This document shows positions 52,671 through 60,911 of a DNA stretch of 64,000 nucleotides, one piece after another (position 1 is the first letter of the stretch; each line of letters opens with the position of its first letter). The stretch is from contig CAVYKK010000013.1 in the NCBI GenBank assembly GCA_963769045.1, forward strand, positions 200,061-264,060, given 5' to 3'. This DNA comes from Methanocella_A sp963769045 (GTDB lineage Archaea > Halobacteriota > Methanocellia > Methanocellales > Methanocellaceae). The notes under the pieces were generated by a model, which searched no databases, was not told the origin of the DNA, and was given only the letters and a program-made list of their open reading frames with translations. Both the position numbers and the translations under genes were made by a program.

Positions 52671-53492
52671 CTATAGCCTCCCCTCTGCCACGGCAGCCTC
52701 AGGTGTACCATGTGGCGTGCCATCGATCTCCCGCTCCGTCGGATAGCTGACCTGCAAGGCCCCGCGGCAGCCCCGGAAGATCAATGCGGTGCCGGCTGCT
52801 GCCGAGGCGGCACCGACAAGGATAGCCGCCCGGAAGTCTTCGACGCTGCCTGCGCCACCGCAGGCGATCACCGGGATGCTTACCGCGCGGGCGACCGATT
52901 CGATGAGCCAGAGGTCGTACCCGTGCAACGTGCCGTCCCGGTCGATTGCGTTCAGGAATATCTCGCCGGCGCCCATGGACTCCATACGCTGTGCGTGGCT
53001 GACCGGGTCTATGCCTGCCGGGCGGACGCCGCCGTTCGTACAGACTTCATACCGGCCGTCCTGGAGACGCTTCGCGTCGATGGCGACCGCGATGCTGTGG
53101 CTGCCGAATACCTCTGATGCCCGCCTGACAAAGGAAGGGTCTTCGACCGCGTGCGTGCCGATAAGCACCTTTTCCACGCCCCGGTTCATTATGTCCCGGA
53201 TATCTTCGACGGTCCTGATGCCGCCGCCATAGGTCAGGGGCATGGAGCACTCATCCGAGATCCGGGCAATCAGGTCGATATCGGGCTTGCTTCCGGCCTT
53301 CGACCCGAACAGGCCTCGCTTCCGGGAGGCCATGATGTCGAGCAGGATGAGCTCGTCGGCCCCGGCCCGGTTGAACATCCGTACCACGTCTATCGGTTCG
53401 CCGATGCGACGGGGTTGCCTGAAACAGGTCGTCCTTGCCAGGCTGTCGTCCTGCAGCAACAGGCAGGGGATGATTCGCGCGGTACCGGTCAT
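52671..53492 (-). CDS. HisF-like ammonia-channel barrel (HisF2 type, Asp11 lost)
   Basis: About 273 residues from ATG 53492, preceded by GGAGG. It is a (beta/alpha)8 barrel with RIIPCLLLQDD at the start: the position of the catalytic Asp11 of HisF is Leu, while the second Asp (AIDAKR) is retained. GGGIRTVED and ACGGAGSVEDF form the phosphate sites. Such proteins partner a HisH2 glutaminase and channel ammonia to a sugar amidotransferase rather than make imidazole glycerol phosphate. It has no HisH neighbour here and may use the one at 57.1 kb. It lies between the GT2 and DUF354 genes. Confidence 0.8.
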   Translation of the reverse strand: MTGTARIIPCLLLQDDSLARTTCFRQPRRIGEPIDVVRMFNRAGADELILLDIMASRKRGLFGSKAGSKPDIDLIARISDECSMPLTYGGGIRTVEDIRDIMNRGVEKVLIGTHAVEDPSFVRRASEVFGSHSIAVAIDAKRLQDGRYEVCTNGGVRPAGIDPVSHAQRMESMGAGEIFLNAIDRDGTLHGYDLWLIESVARAVSIPVIACGGAGSVEDFRAAILVGAASAAAGTALIFRGCRGALQVSYPTEREIDGTPHGTPEAAVAEGRL

Positions 53493-53493
53493 G

Positions 53494-55065
53494 CTATCGG
53501 GGCCTCCTTTCGCCGGCCCTGTTGAGACGGTCGACCTGCCAGTCCATCGCCATGGCCATGAACAAAGACTGTGCCCCGGCAAGCGTCACGATTGTCGCGA
53601 ACAGACCCAGCATGATAAATGAGCCAGTCGCGAACGGCATCAAGGCTAACGACAGTAAGCCCAGGAAAAGTCCGGAGGGGATCAGCATCATGCCTGAGGC
53701 GTAGAACAGGACCAGCGGGTGGAAGTCCAGCACCGTGTACTTCAGGCGGAGACGCCGGAGGAAAGACTGGAAGAGCATGGGCGCCACTCTCGTGATGAAC
53801 CGCCCGTACCTGATCTTGGACTTCTCGTTGCCATACCGCGCCGGGATGGGTACGTCCAGTGTCCGCAGGCCGAAGGTGTTCAGCTTGACCAGCAGGTCGT
53901 TACAGTAGCCGTAATAGGTATAGACCGCGTCGAGGTCGAGCATCTCCAGCGCCCGCCGGGAGATCACGGTATAGCCGTTCTGCGGGTCGCTGACCTGCCA
54001 GTAGCCGCTGCCGATCTTGTTGAGCATGGTGAGCATGGTGTTGCCAAGCTGGCGCCAGTTGCTCATACCTTTGCGCATCTGTCTGTTCAACAGCCGGTTC
54101 CCTTTTGCGTAATCGGTCCTTCCCTCGATGACGGGCGTCAGCAGCTTCGGCAGCTCTGCCGGGTCCATCTGGTTATCGCCGGCCATGACGGCCACCAGGT
54201 CCATGCCGTCTTTGAGCGCCATCCTGTAGCCGTCCACGATGGAACCCCCGACGCCCTTGTTGACCGTGTGCCTGAGAGAGACAACCCGCGGGTCGTCCAG
54301 CCCGTTAATCACTTCGGGCGTCCGGTCCGTGCTGCAGTCGTCGATCACGTAGATTTTCGTCACGTAGTCGGGTATGCCCCGGACCGTTTCCCCCAGCAGC
54401 AGCTCCTCGTTGTACGCCGGGACGACCACGCCGATGCGGTATGAGTCAAAGACCTGGCTGTCGCCGGCGGGACTGACGGCTTTCGCCTGCAGGCCTGCGT
54501 TTCTCACGTAGTCGGCCATCTGCTTTCCGGGACTGGCCCCCCTCTTCAGCTTCATCCGGCTCGCGGCATGCCGGGAAAGCGCGACGAAGCCCGGCGTCTC
54601 CTGCGGGGGCTGCCGGTGGTTCAGCAGCAGCACGTTCTCGTCAGGGTTATAGGACGCGCCGGAAGTGACGACGGCTGCATCATGCCCCTCACTGAGGTGG
54701 TACAGGAGGTCGGGGATGAGGTAAGGATCGTCGGTACCGTCGCCCCTCATAGCCACAATGGCCCCATAGCTTGCCATGATCACGTCTATCGTGCGATCAT
54801 AGTCCTGGTGGATGATCATGGCTCCAAGCGAGCTTACAAGGCCGCAGACCCGGGAATCTTCCCGCTCCACGGAGACAAAAACATCGTTCACGAAGCCTCT
54901 CGCCACAGTCACCAGTGTGCCAAGCACCAGGTAGTCCAGCCTGCCATAGATGACAGCTGCGCTTTTTGTCCGGGAGGCCGTTCCCGTGGACGTCCCCTCG
55001 CGAGGCACATTGATCATGCCATGGGCGTTTTCCTCGCTTATCAATGGCTTTGCTATAGGTATCAT
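53494..55065 (-). CDS. GT2 glycosyltransferase with degenerate N-terminal GT-A copy and a DegT-derived N terminus
   Basis: In this 523-residue protein residues 1-20 match the start of the DegT aminotransferase at 61.9 kb (MIPIAKPLI). Residues about 37-140 align with a GT-A fold but lack its active site (SVEREDS where DDGS is expected, RGDGTDDP where DGDGQ is). Residues 210-440 are a working GT2 domain: VVVPAYNEE, VIDDCSTDRT, GVGGSIVDGY, AGDNQMDP, DPQNGYTV. Two membrane helices follow near the C terminus (about 450-510). It probably links a sugar to a polyprenyl phosphate. It heads the operon GT2 - HisF2 - DUF354 - CapK. Confidence 0.82.
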   Translation of the reverse strand: MIPIAKPLISEENAHGMINVPREGTSTGTASRTKSAAVIYGRLDYLVLGTLVTVARGFVNDVFVSVEREDSRVCGLVSSLGAMIIHQDYDRTIDVIMASYGAIVAMRGDGTDDPYLIPDLLYHLSEGHDAAVVTSGASYNPDENVLLLNHRQPPQETPGFVALSRHAASRMKLKRGASPGKQMADYVRNAGLQAKAVSPAGDSQVFDSYRIGVVVPAYNEELLLGETVRGIPDYVTKIYVIDDCSTDRTPEVINGLDDPRVVSLRHTVNKGVGGSIVDGYRMALKDGMDLVAVMAGDNQMDPAELPKLLTPVIEGRTDYAKGNRLLNRQMRKGMSNWRQLGNTMLTMLNKIGSGYWQVSDPQNGYTVISRRALEMLDLDAVYTYYGYCNDLLVKLNTFGLRTLDVPIPARYGNEKSKIRYGRFITRVAPMLFQSFLRRLRLKYTVLDFHPLVLFYASGMMLIPSGLFLGLLSLALMPFATGSFIMLGLFATIVTLAGAQSLFMAMAMDWQVDRLNRAGERRPR

Positions 55066-55300
55066 AGAATCAAATCCGGTTTTTCTTTTTCATCGATGCT
55101 GACAACGGGAAGATTTGACATGAGCCAGCGGCAAATGCCCGCGCTGCACGATGCATATGCGCTGCTGTCGTCTCCGGCTGTCCCTTCGTCACTTTGCTTT
55201 CAGCCCCAACGGTTTTTGGGTTATATATTATTGTAACTATATTATGTGGTTAATATTTAAGCATTTCTATTATATAGATTATATTAACAACGGTTTACTG
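55066..55300 (-). other. Deletion scar of a wbpD-wbpE junction, with promoter
   Basis: Just before the GT2 start, the minus strand reads AACCGGATTTGATTCTATG, like AACAGGATTTGATTCTATG at the wbpD/wbpE junction (62.98 kb). Further upstream, 55120-55200 resembles the first bases of the wbpD-like gene (GGCTGAAAGCA, GACGACAGCAG, CATCGTGCAG). An AT block at 55240-55290 resembles 63715-63765. Confidence 0.6.
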
Positions 55301-55366
55301 TGCGGGAATGCAGATACCGGATAATATTATGGCCGGGCGGGTCAGGCATGCGACAGACGAGGTGCC

Positions 55367-55390
55367 GGGCGCTCGCGCGGGCGCGCACGG
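55367..55390. repeat. CG-alternating tract
   Basis: GGCGCTCGCGCGGGCGCGCA is one of the recurring intergenic CG tracts. Confidence 0.5.
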
Positions 55391-55449
55391 AGGGGTGATC
55401 GGTGTGTGATAATTCGGCTAAGGGCTGAACAGTAGAACATTTTGTATAC

Positions 55450-55548
55450 GCTGATAAGGCGCCTCACACAGAGTATACAGAGTTTTATTTAGAGAGGCGC
55501 TGGTGGCAATTCTTTTAAAAGTACTCGGTGAACCCTGTGTACTCTGTG
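55450..55548. repeat. Short inverted repeat upstream of a 200-bp element
   Basis: CACACAGAGTATACAGAG and CTGTGTACTCTGTGTA are near reverse complements around a loop of about 50 bases. The 9-base spacing of the CACAGAG/TACAGAG units again fits the hairpin family. It abuts the 200-bp element that follows. Confidence 0.65.
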
Positions 55549-55749
55549 TATAGTCATTTGTAAAAGGTTATGTACGCTTGTGACCCTTTCGACACAAAGG
55601 CCACGAAGGCCACGAAGTACACGACGTACTCTTTTATAAGAGGCTGCTATTGCCTCTTTCCATCGAAGACTTCGCGTACATTGTGGCCATTGTGGCCTTC
55701 GTGTCGAAAGGGTCACGAGCCTGAGCAAAAAGATTCAGGAACGACTATA
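55549..55749. repeat. 200-bp inverted-repeat element, copy 4
   Basis: Bounded by TATAGTC and GACTATA. Arms and loop are nearly identical to copy 1 (26746-26945), including the inner hairpin AGAGGCTGCTATTGCCTCTT, which indicates recent spread or gene conversion. No coding frame is credible. Confidence 0.87.
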
Positions 55750-55928
55750 CTCTGTATTGAATGTCTTCTGAGTGTACGCGACAATCCACAAATTATTGTA
55801 TCATTATCAGTTGCTTGCCAATCATCGATTTAGTGATCTGTTGCGTGCCATGTGCGTAAAGTTTAAGCCATCGTAGCATTATAATAATTCAATAATAATT
55901 TACTCATAATATTGATAAAGGGATAAAA

Positions 55929-57122
55929 ATGATGGCCCAGAACGACTATTCGAAGGCGCCGGCGGCTGCCGGAGGTACCCATAGCGCCGAAGGGAAGCAC
56001 GTACAGACATGCACGCGGTGCCTGATGGACTCGACCGTCCGGGGCATCCGGTTCGACGAGAAAGGCGTGTGCAACTTCTGCAGGATGCACGATCAGCTGG
56101 AACGACAGCACCCGCTGGACGAGGCGGGAAAGAAAAACTTCGAGAAGCTGATTGCGAAGATCAAGAAGGATGGCAGGAACAAGGAATACGACTGCATCGT
56201 CGGCGTCAGCGGGGGCAGGGACAGTACCTACACGTTGTATACGGCGGTCAAGGCGGGGCTGCGGCCGCTGGCCGTTCACTTCGACAACGGCTGGAACTCG
56301 GAGATCGGCGTCAATAACATCAAGAACACGACGAATAAGCTGAACGTCGACCTGCACACCGTCGTGGCAGACTGGGAGGAGTTCAAGGACCTGCAGATCG
56401 CCTTCCTGAAGGCTTCCGTTTCCGACGCGGAAGTCCCGACCGACTATGTGATAATATCGACGATGTTCCAGGAAGCCAGAAACGCCGGCGTCAAGTATAT
56501 CCTGAACGGCCACTCGTTCCGTACCGAGGGCATAGCGCCGCTGGGCTGGACTTACGAGGACGGGCGGTACCTGAAGAGCGTCCATAAAAAGTTCGGCAAG
56601 ACGAAGATCACCAGCTTCCCTATCATATCCCTGACCGAGCTGTTGTACTATACGTTTGTCAGACAGATCAAGTTCATCCACGTCCCGGAGTACATCGAAT
56701 ACAAGCACAGCGAGGTAGACCGGGTGCTGACTGAAGAGTGCGGATGGAAATACTATGGCGGCCACCACCACGAGTCTGTCTACACCAACTTCTTCCAGTC
56801 CTATTATTTACCGATCAAGTTCGGCATCGACAAGCGGCGGCTGGAATATTCGGCCCTGATACGCTCGGGCCAGATGCGCCGCGAAGACGCGATGCGGGAA
56901 CTGGAAAAGCCGTACCCCTGCGACAAGAAGATCGTGCAATACACGATCAGCAAGCTGGGCCTGTCGCAGAAGGAATTCGACGAGATCATGGCGACGCCAC
57001 CCAGGTCATTCCATGACTATCCGACATATTACCCGGTTATCAAGGCAGCAGCCATACCGATCAAGGCCGCCTGTGCCCTGAACGTGCTGCCACCGGTGTT
57101 CTACGAAAAGTTCCTGGGATAA
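55929..57122 (+). CDS. N-acetyl sugar amidotransferase (WbpG/PseA-like)
   Basis: The 397-residue enzyme has a zinc-binding N terminus (Cys28, Cys31, Cys48, Cys51) and a PP-loop ATP site VGVSGGRDST at 91-100, then LNGHSFRTEG and HHHESVY. The family converts an acetamido sugar to an acetamidino sugar using ATP and ammonia supplied by HisH2/HisF2, both encoded directly downstream. It lies at the head of the operon, with AAAGGGA before ATG 55929 and an AT-rich promoter. The substrate is probably a UDP- or lipid-linked di-N-acetylated uronic acid. Confidence 0.88.
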   Translation: MMAQNDYSKAPAAAGGTHSAEGKHVQTCTRCLMDSTVRGIRFDEKGVCNFCRMHDQLERQHPLDEAGKKNFEKLIAKIKKDGRNKEYDCIVGVSGGRDSTYTLYTAVKAGLRPLAVHFDNGWNSEIGVNNIKNTTNKLNVDLHTVVADWEEFKDLQIAFLKASVSDAEVPTDYVIISTMFQEARNAGVKYILNGHSFRTEGIAPLGWTYEDGRYLKSVHKKFGKTKITSFPIISLTELLYYTFVRQIKFIHVPEYIEYKHSEVDRVLTEECGWKYYGGHHHESVYTNFFQSYYLPIKFGIDKRRLEYSALIRSGQMRREDAMRELEKPYPCDKKIVQYTISKLGLSQKEFDEIMATPPRSFHDYPTYYPVIKAAAIPIKAACALNVLPPVFYEKFLG

Positions 57123-57138
57123 ACCGGGGGAGCGGCCG

Positions 57139-57774
57139 ATGATCGTCATCGTGGACTACGGCATGGGAAACCTGCGGTCGATACTGACGAAGCTCCAGCG
57201 CTTCGACATCGACGCAAAGATATCGGCCGATTCAAGTGATATAACGGCCGCCGACCGGCTCATCCTCCCGGGCGTCGGTCACTTCGCGGCGGCCATGGAC
57301 AACCTCAACCGCCGTGGGCTCATCCCCGTCCTGAACGAGAAAGTCGTCGATGAAAAGACACCCATCCTAGGCATCTGCCTGGGCCATCAGCTCTTCTCGA
57401 AGTGGAGTGAAGAGGGCAACGTTGCCGGACTCGGATGGGTCGACGCGAAGACGATCAAGTTCAACTTCAACGGCATTGACAACGACAGTGGTAATGGCGA
57501 CGGTCTGAAAATCCCCCACATGGGCTGGAACACGATCAAGATGATGAAGCAGACCCCGATACTCGACGGCATCGAGGACGAGTCGAGGTACTACTTCGTC
57601 CACTCGTACCACGTCCGGTGCAACGACCCGGCGGACGTCGTCGCTAAGACGGCCTACGGCATGGACTTTGTCTCCATCCTGCAGCATGATAACATCTACG
57701 GCATCCAGTTCCACCCCGAGAAGAGCCATAACAGAGGGATCAACATCCTGAAGAACTTCGCGGAGAGTGGATGA
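57139..57774 (+). CDS. HisH-like glutaminase (HisH2) for sugar amidination
   Basis: The 211-residue class I glutamine amidotransferase has VDYGMGNLRS, LPGVGHF, nucleophile Cys80 in GICLGHQ, and the His/Glu pair in FHPEKSH. It releases ammonia from glutamine for the adjacent HisF2 and the WbpG-like enzyme. It starts at ATG 57139 after GGGGGAG and ends directly at the next start (TGA ATG). It differs clearly from the housekeeping HisH at 3.2 kb, so two types coexist. Confidence 0.88.
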   Translation: MIVIVDYGMGNLRSILTKLQRFDIDAKISADSSDITAADRLILPGVGHFAAAMDNLNRRGLIPVLNEKVVDEKTPILGICLGHQLFSKWSEEGNVAGLGWVDAKTIKFNFNGIDNDSGNGDGLKIPHMGWNTIKMMKQTPILDGIEDESRYYFVHSYHVRCNDPADVVAKTAYGMDFVSILQHDNIYGIQFHPEKSHNRGINILKNFAESG

Positions 57775-58551
57775 ATGTTACAAAAGCGAATCATACCCTG
57801 TCTACTGCTACGGGACAAAGGCCTGGTCAAGACCATCCAGTTCAAGGACGCCCGCTATATCGGCGATCCCATCAATGCCGTGCGGATTTTCAACGAGAAA
57901 GAGGTAGACGAGCTGGTCTTCCTGGACATTACCGCCTCGAAGAGCCATCACGAGCCCAACATCGAGCTGATCAACAAGATATCCGACGAATGCAACATGC
58001 CCCTCGCCTACGGCGGAGGCGTCCGGTCTGTCGAGACGATCCGGCATTTGTTCAACGCGGGTGTCGAGAAGGTCTGCCTGAATACTTATGCCGTCGAGAA
58101 CCCGGCCTTTATCAAAGAGGCCTCGGACATCTTCGGGTGCCAGAGCATCGTCGTGGCCCTCGATGCCAGAAGGAACTGGAGAGGACGCTACGAGATCTTC
58201 ACCTATGGCGGCACGAAAGCGACCGGCATCGATGTCGTCGACTTCGCGAAAAAGGCCGAGCAGATGGGCGCCGGGGAGATCTTCCTGAACTCGATCGACA
58301 GGGATGGCATGATGAATGGCTATGATATTGATTTAATCCGCAAGGTATCCGATGCCGTGAACGTGCCGCTGATCGCCTGCGGCGGGGCAGGTAAATTAAG
58401 CGACTTCGAGGATGCGCTTAACGTCGGCAAGGCATCGGCCGTAGCGGCGGGGAGCTTCTTCGTGTACCACGGCAAGAAGCACGCTGTGCTCATCAATTTC
58501 CCGACCAGGCTCGAGATCGACGACATCCTGGCGAAGAAGGCGCTGGCTTAA
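57775..58551 (+). CDS. HisF-like ammonia-channel barrel (HisF2)
   Basis: The 258-residue (beta/alpha)8 barrel starts RIIPCLLLRD: residue 11, Asp in true HisF, is Leu, whereas Asp130 in VVALDARR is present. The phosphate-binding GGGVRSVE and ACGGAGKLSDF remain. Loss of Asp11 should abolish cyclase activity, while glutaminase activation and ammonia channelling remain possible. It is the third gene of the WbpG-HisH2-HisF2 set and a paralogue of the 52.7-kb protein. Confidence 0.87.
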   Translation: MLQKRIIPCLLLRDKGLVKTIQFKDARYIGDPINAVRIFNEKEVDELVFLDITASKSHHEPNIELINKISDECNMPLAYGGGVRSVETIRHLFNAGVEKVCLNTYAVENPAFIKEASDIFGCQSIVVALDARRNWRGRYEIFTYGGTKATGIDVVDFAKKAEQMGAGEIFLNSIDRDGMMNGYDIDLIRKVSDAVNVPLIACGGAGKLSDFEDALNVGKASAVAAGSFFVYHGKKHAVLINFPTRLEIDDILAKKALA

Positions 58552-58734
58552 GCGGGCGGGCGCTCGCGCGCGCGGCTGGCCGGGGCAGTCATCTACTGGC
58601 TTTTCATCTATGGCAATGTGAATCAGGCATTGCTAATGCTATGCAACCCCTGTCACACTCGCCAGGAGTCGACGGATGACCGGGCCCTGGTCAGGCATAA
58701 GACCATGAAAAACGGGCAGATGCGTAGCGGAAAG
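58552..58734. repeat. Intergenic block with CG tract and two dispersed repeats
   Basis: It contains GGCGCTCGCGCGCGCGG near 58557, a 28-bp sequence (58639-58666; core ACCCCTGTCACACTCGCC) found again at 59767-59794 with one mismatch, and the 19-bp repeat shared with 13.66 kb (58684-58702). No gene is seen. Confidence 0.6.
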
Positions 58735-58930
58735 TCGGGAACAGTTTTTAGAACGCCAAGAGGCCAAGGGACGCCAAGGCGCCAAACTTTTTTTAGGTTA
58801 AAGACGCCAAGAGGCCAAGGAACGCTAAATTCCAGCATTTTAAATATTTAGGACTTGGACCCCTGGCGCCTTGAATCTAAAAATGCTTGGTCGCTTGGCG
58901 TCCCTTGGCTGCTTGGCGTTCCAAAACTGT
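58735..58930. repeat. Inverted repeat with 9-bp-period arms (CGCCAAGG type)
   Basis: The left arm starts GGGAACAGTTTTTAGAACGC and continues with units GCCAAGAGG, CCAAGGGACG and CCAAGGCG; the right arm is its near reverse complement ending AAAACTGTTCCGGG. An inner direct copy of the left units lies at 58803-58826. The loop is AT-rich. Nothing coding. Confidence 0.8.
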
Positions 58931-59080
58931 TCCGGGCATTCCACAACGAAAAGCCGAAACATCCCAGTCCTATATTAATTTTAGTATGAAAAATTTCGGG
59001 ATTTTCATCGTATATACCTGTGCTGCAGGCTCATCGGTGTTACATAAGAGCGCAAAGGGTGAAATAAAAATGGAAAATGA

Positions 59081-59674
59081 TCAAGCTGGTTTCGCTGTCG
59101 TGCCCGGCGTTGTGACAATCCTGGCATTCCCCGTAGCCGGCTCGTCTTTCTTTGCCGGGCTGTCATCCATCTTCTTGATGACCTTAGCGGGCACGCCGAC
59201 GGCTACGCAGTTGGCCGGTATGCTCTTGTTGACCACGGCGCCGGTACCGATGACCGTCTTTTCCCCGATCTCCACGCCCTGCAGGACGATGCAGCCGGGG
59301 GCCATCCAGACGCCGCGCCTGATCGTTACCGGGTTGACGGTCCGGGGGTACTTGTCACGTAACAGCAACGTGCCCCGGGAGTGGGCGCTGATGATGCAGC
59401 GGTCGCCGATCTCCACGTAGTCCTCGATGGTGATCATCTCGGGGTGGATGCGGTCGAAGATCACGTCGTAGCCGATGTAGACGTTTTTGCCTATGTGGAT
59501 GCCCCGGAGGCGGTGCAGGAAGACCCGGCCGCTCGGCACGGGGAAGTTGGCTGCGAGCCGCTCGAGGGCCCAGTTTTTCATGAAGATTATCCCGTAGACG
59601 AGCTTGTTTTTACCGCTGAAGCTGACAGCCTCGTCCAGCGCTATCGTATCGCGATCGGAAATCATAATTATCAT
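59081..59674 (-). CDS. Left-handed beta-helix O-acetyltransferase (maltose/galactoside type)
   Basis: The 197-residue protein has hexapeptide-repeat rungs (IHIGKNVYIG, ITIEDYVEIGDRC, VTIRRGVWMAPGC, VEIGEKTVIGTGAVV) and the catalytic His in IISAHSRG. It would transfer an acetyl group from acetyl-CoA to a sugar hydroxyl, for example to decorate the surface glycan. It is transcribed alone from an AT-rich promoter (59675-59705). The Pro/Lys-rich C-terminal tail of about 25 residues is variable in the family. Confidence 0.85.
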   Translation of the reverse strand: MIIMISDRDTIALDEAVSFSGKNKLVYGIIFMKNWALERLAANFPVPSGRVFLHRLRGIHIGKNVYIGYDVIFDRIHPEMITIEDYVEIGDRCIISAHSRGTLLLRDKYPRTVNPVTIRRGVWMAPGCIVLQGVEIGEKTVIGTGAVVNKSIPANCVAVGVPAKVIKKMDDSPAKKDEPATGNARIVTTPGTTAKPA

Positions 59675-59754
59675 TCATTGTATATATATTACTTAATATA
59701 TAAGCCTTTACTACACGATTATTTGAGATATTGTCTCTTATAGCACGAGACCTG

Positions 59755-59935
59755 GACTTGCTAAGGCTATGCGACCCCTGTCACACTCGCCAGGGGCGCC
59801 AAGAGCCAAGGGCGCCAAGGCTTTCCAGAGATAATGTAGTGATAATATGTAAAAAAATCTTGGCGAACCTGGCCCTTGGCGCCCCTGGCGAGCCTGACAG
59901 AAGTCGCATAGTCTATACCAGGGCAATGCGCGCTT
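59755..59935. repeat. Inverted repeat with 9-bp-period arms, related to 58.6-58.9 kb
   Basis: The left arm (GGCTATGCGACCCCTGTCAC, then GCCAGGGGC, GCCAAGAGCC, GCCAAGG) and the right arm are near reverse complements around an AT-rich loop of about 45 bases (59822-59866). The outer part recurs alone at 58639-58666. Confidence 0.8.
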
Positions 59936-59950
59936 ACCCTTAATTAAAAA

Positions 59951-60871
59951 TCAATTGAGCAGCTCTTTGCGTTCCCGCAGCGGTATAGCCCTGTCCTTGT
60001 AGAGCCGTAGCAGGCTGCGAACGCGCTTCTCTACGATGTTCCCCTTGATCATCCAGTAGAATGGCCGGCCCTTCGTGTTAACATCAGGGAACCGCCTGTC
60101 GGAGATGTCGATCGGGTGGAAATAGAACAGCGTGTCATCGCGTTTTAAGGTCTGGTCGATGCCCAGCCGGAGGTAGTTGGCCCCGAAGAACCGGAGCATC
60201 GGGCCGCCGGCGGTCGGGAGCTTTACGGGACCCATCTGGTATACGGGCCACGGGAACTCTACAATGTCCCGGCGATCGCCATTCTCCATCGGTACCAGGT
60301 CGTGCGGCTTCGGATAGTAGGCTGAGGTGCCGACGTTAGCGAGCGTGGAGTCGGATTTATTGTATAGTGTGTTGGCGACGACAGATGAGTCGTATTTGAA
60401 GCCGATCTTCTCCAGCGAGTCGATCATCCAGCCAGCGACGTAAGCATTAGGGGCACGGTAGCCGATGACCTTTTGCCCGGAAATTTTCTCTAAAATCTCT
60501 TTAGCTTTTTTGGTCTGTGCCTCGTACTCGGCAGCAGCTTTCAGCGGCTTTTTCGCCCCCGGATCGATGCTGCAGGAGTGCTCCAGCCCGTGGCAGGCGA
60601 TCTCGTGGCCTTCCTTCGCGATCGTCTCTACCAGGCCGGGATAGCGGTGTGCGACATCGGCGACGATAAAAAAGGTGGCGGTGATGCCGTATTCTTTCAA
60701 TATTCGGAGGATGCGGCCGGTGGGCTCGGTCAGGTAGTCAAAGTCTTTGAGGCCCCAGTCTTTGAAGAACTCGTCGAGGTCCCGGTACTTCGAGAACGGG
60801 GAGCCGGTGACCGACGGTATGTGGTACCAGTCCTCGATGTCGACTGTCACGGAAAGCGAATGGCCGCTCAT
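59951..60871 (-). CDS. Polysaccharide deacetylase (PuuE/DUF3473-like)
   Basis: The 306-residue protein has a classical NodB fold: TVDIEDWYH (catalytic and metal Asp), CHGLEHS (HxxEH metal site) and FYFHPIDI at the end. This subfamily is found in exopolysaccharide clusters with exosortase-type systems and in archaeal glycan loci. It differs from the two deacetylases at 28 and 49 kb by keeping a normal metal site. It is last in the wbpD-wbpE-wbpB-type operon (40-base gap), so it likely deacetylates the glycan built from that sugar. Start ATG 60871 follows AGGTGA. Confidence 0.85.
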   Translation of the reverse strand: MSGHSLSVTVDIEDWYHIPSVTGSPFSKYRDLDEFFKDWGLKDFDYLTEPTGRILRILKEYGITATFFIVADVAHRYPGLVETIAKEGHEIACHGLEHSCSIDPGAKKPLKAAAEYEAQTKKAKEILEKISGQKVIGYRAPNAYVAGWMIDSLEKIGFKYDSSVVANTLYNKSDSTLANVGTSAYYPKPHDLVPMENGDRRDIVEFPWPVYQMGPVKLPTAGGPMLRFFGANYLRLGIDQTLKRDDTLFYFHPIDISDRRFPDVNTKGRPFYWMIKGNIVEKRVRSLLRLYKDRAIPLRERKELLN

Positions 60872-60911
60872 GTCAGGCTCACCTCATGCGCTCGTGCGTG
60901 TCTGCAGCCTG

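Noticed and set aside
52671..53492. Housekeeping hisF
   Set aside because: The catalytic Asp11 is Leu and the neighbours are glycosyltransferases, so histidine synthesis is unlikely.
53493..53582. N-terminal extension of the HisF2-like protein
   Set aside because: Thirty extra residues lie inside the upstream GT2 gene and have no barrel character; ATG 53492 has a good ribosome binding site.
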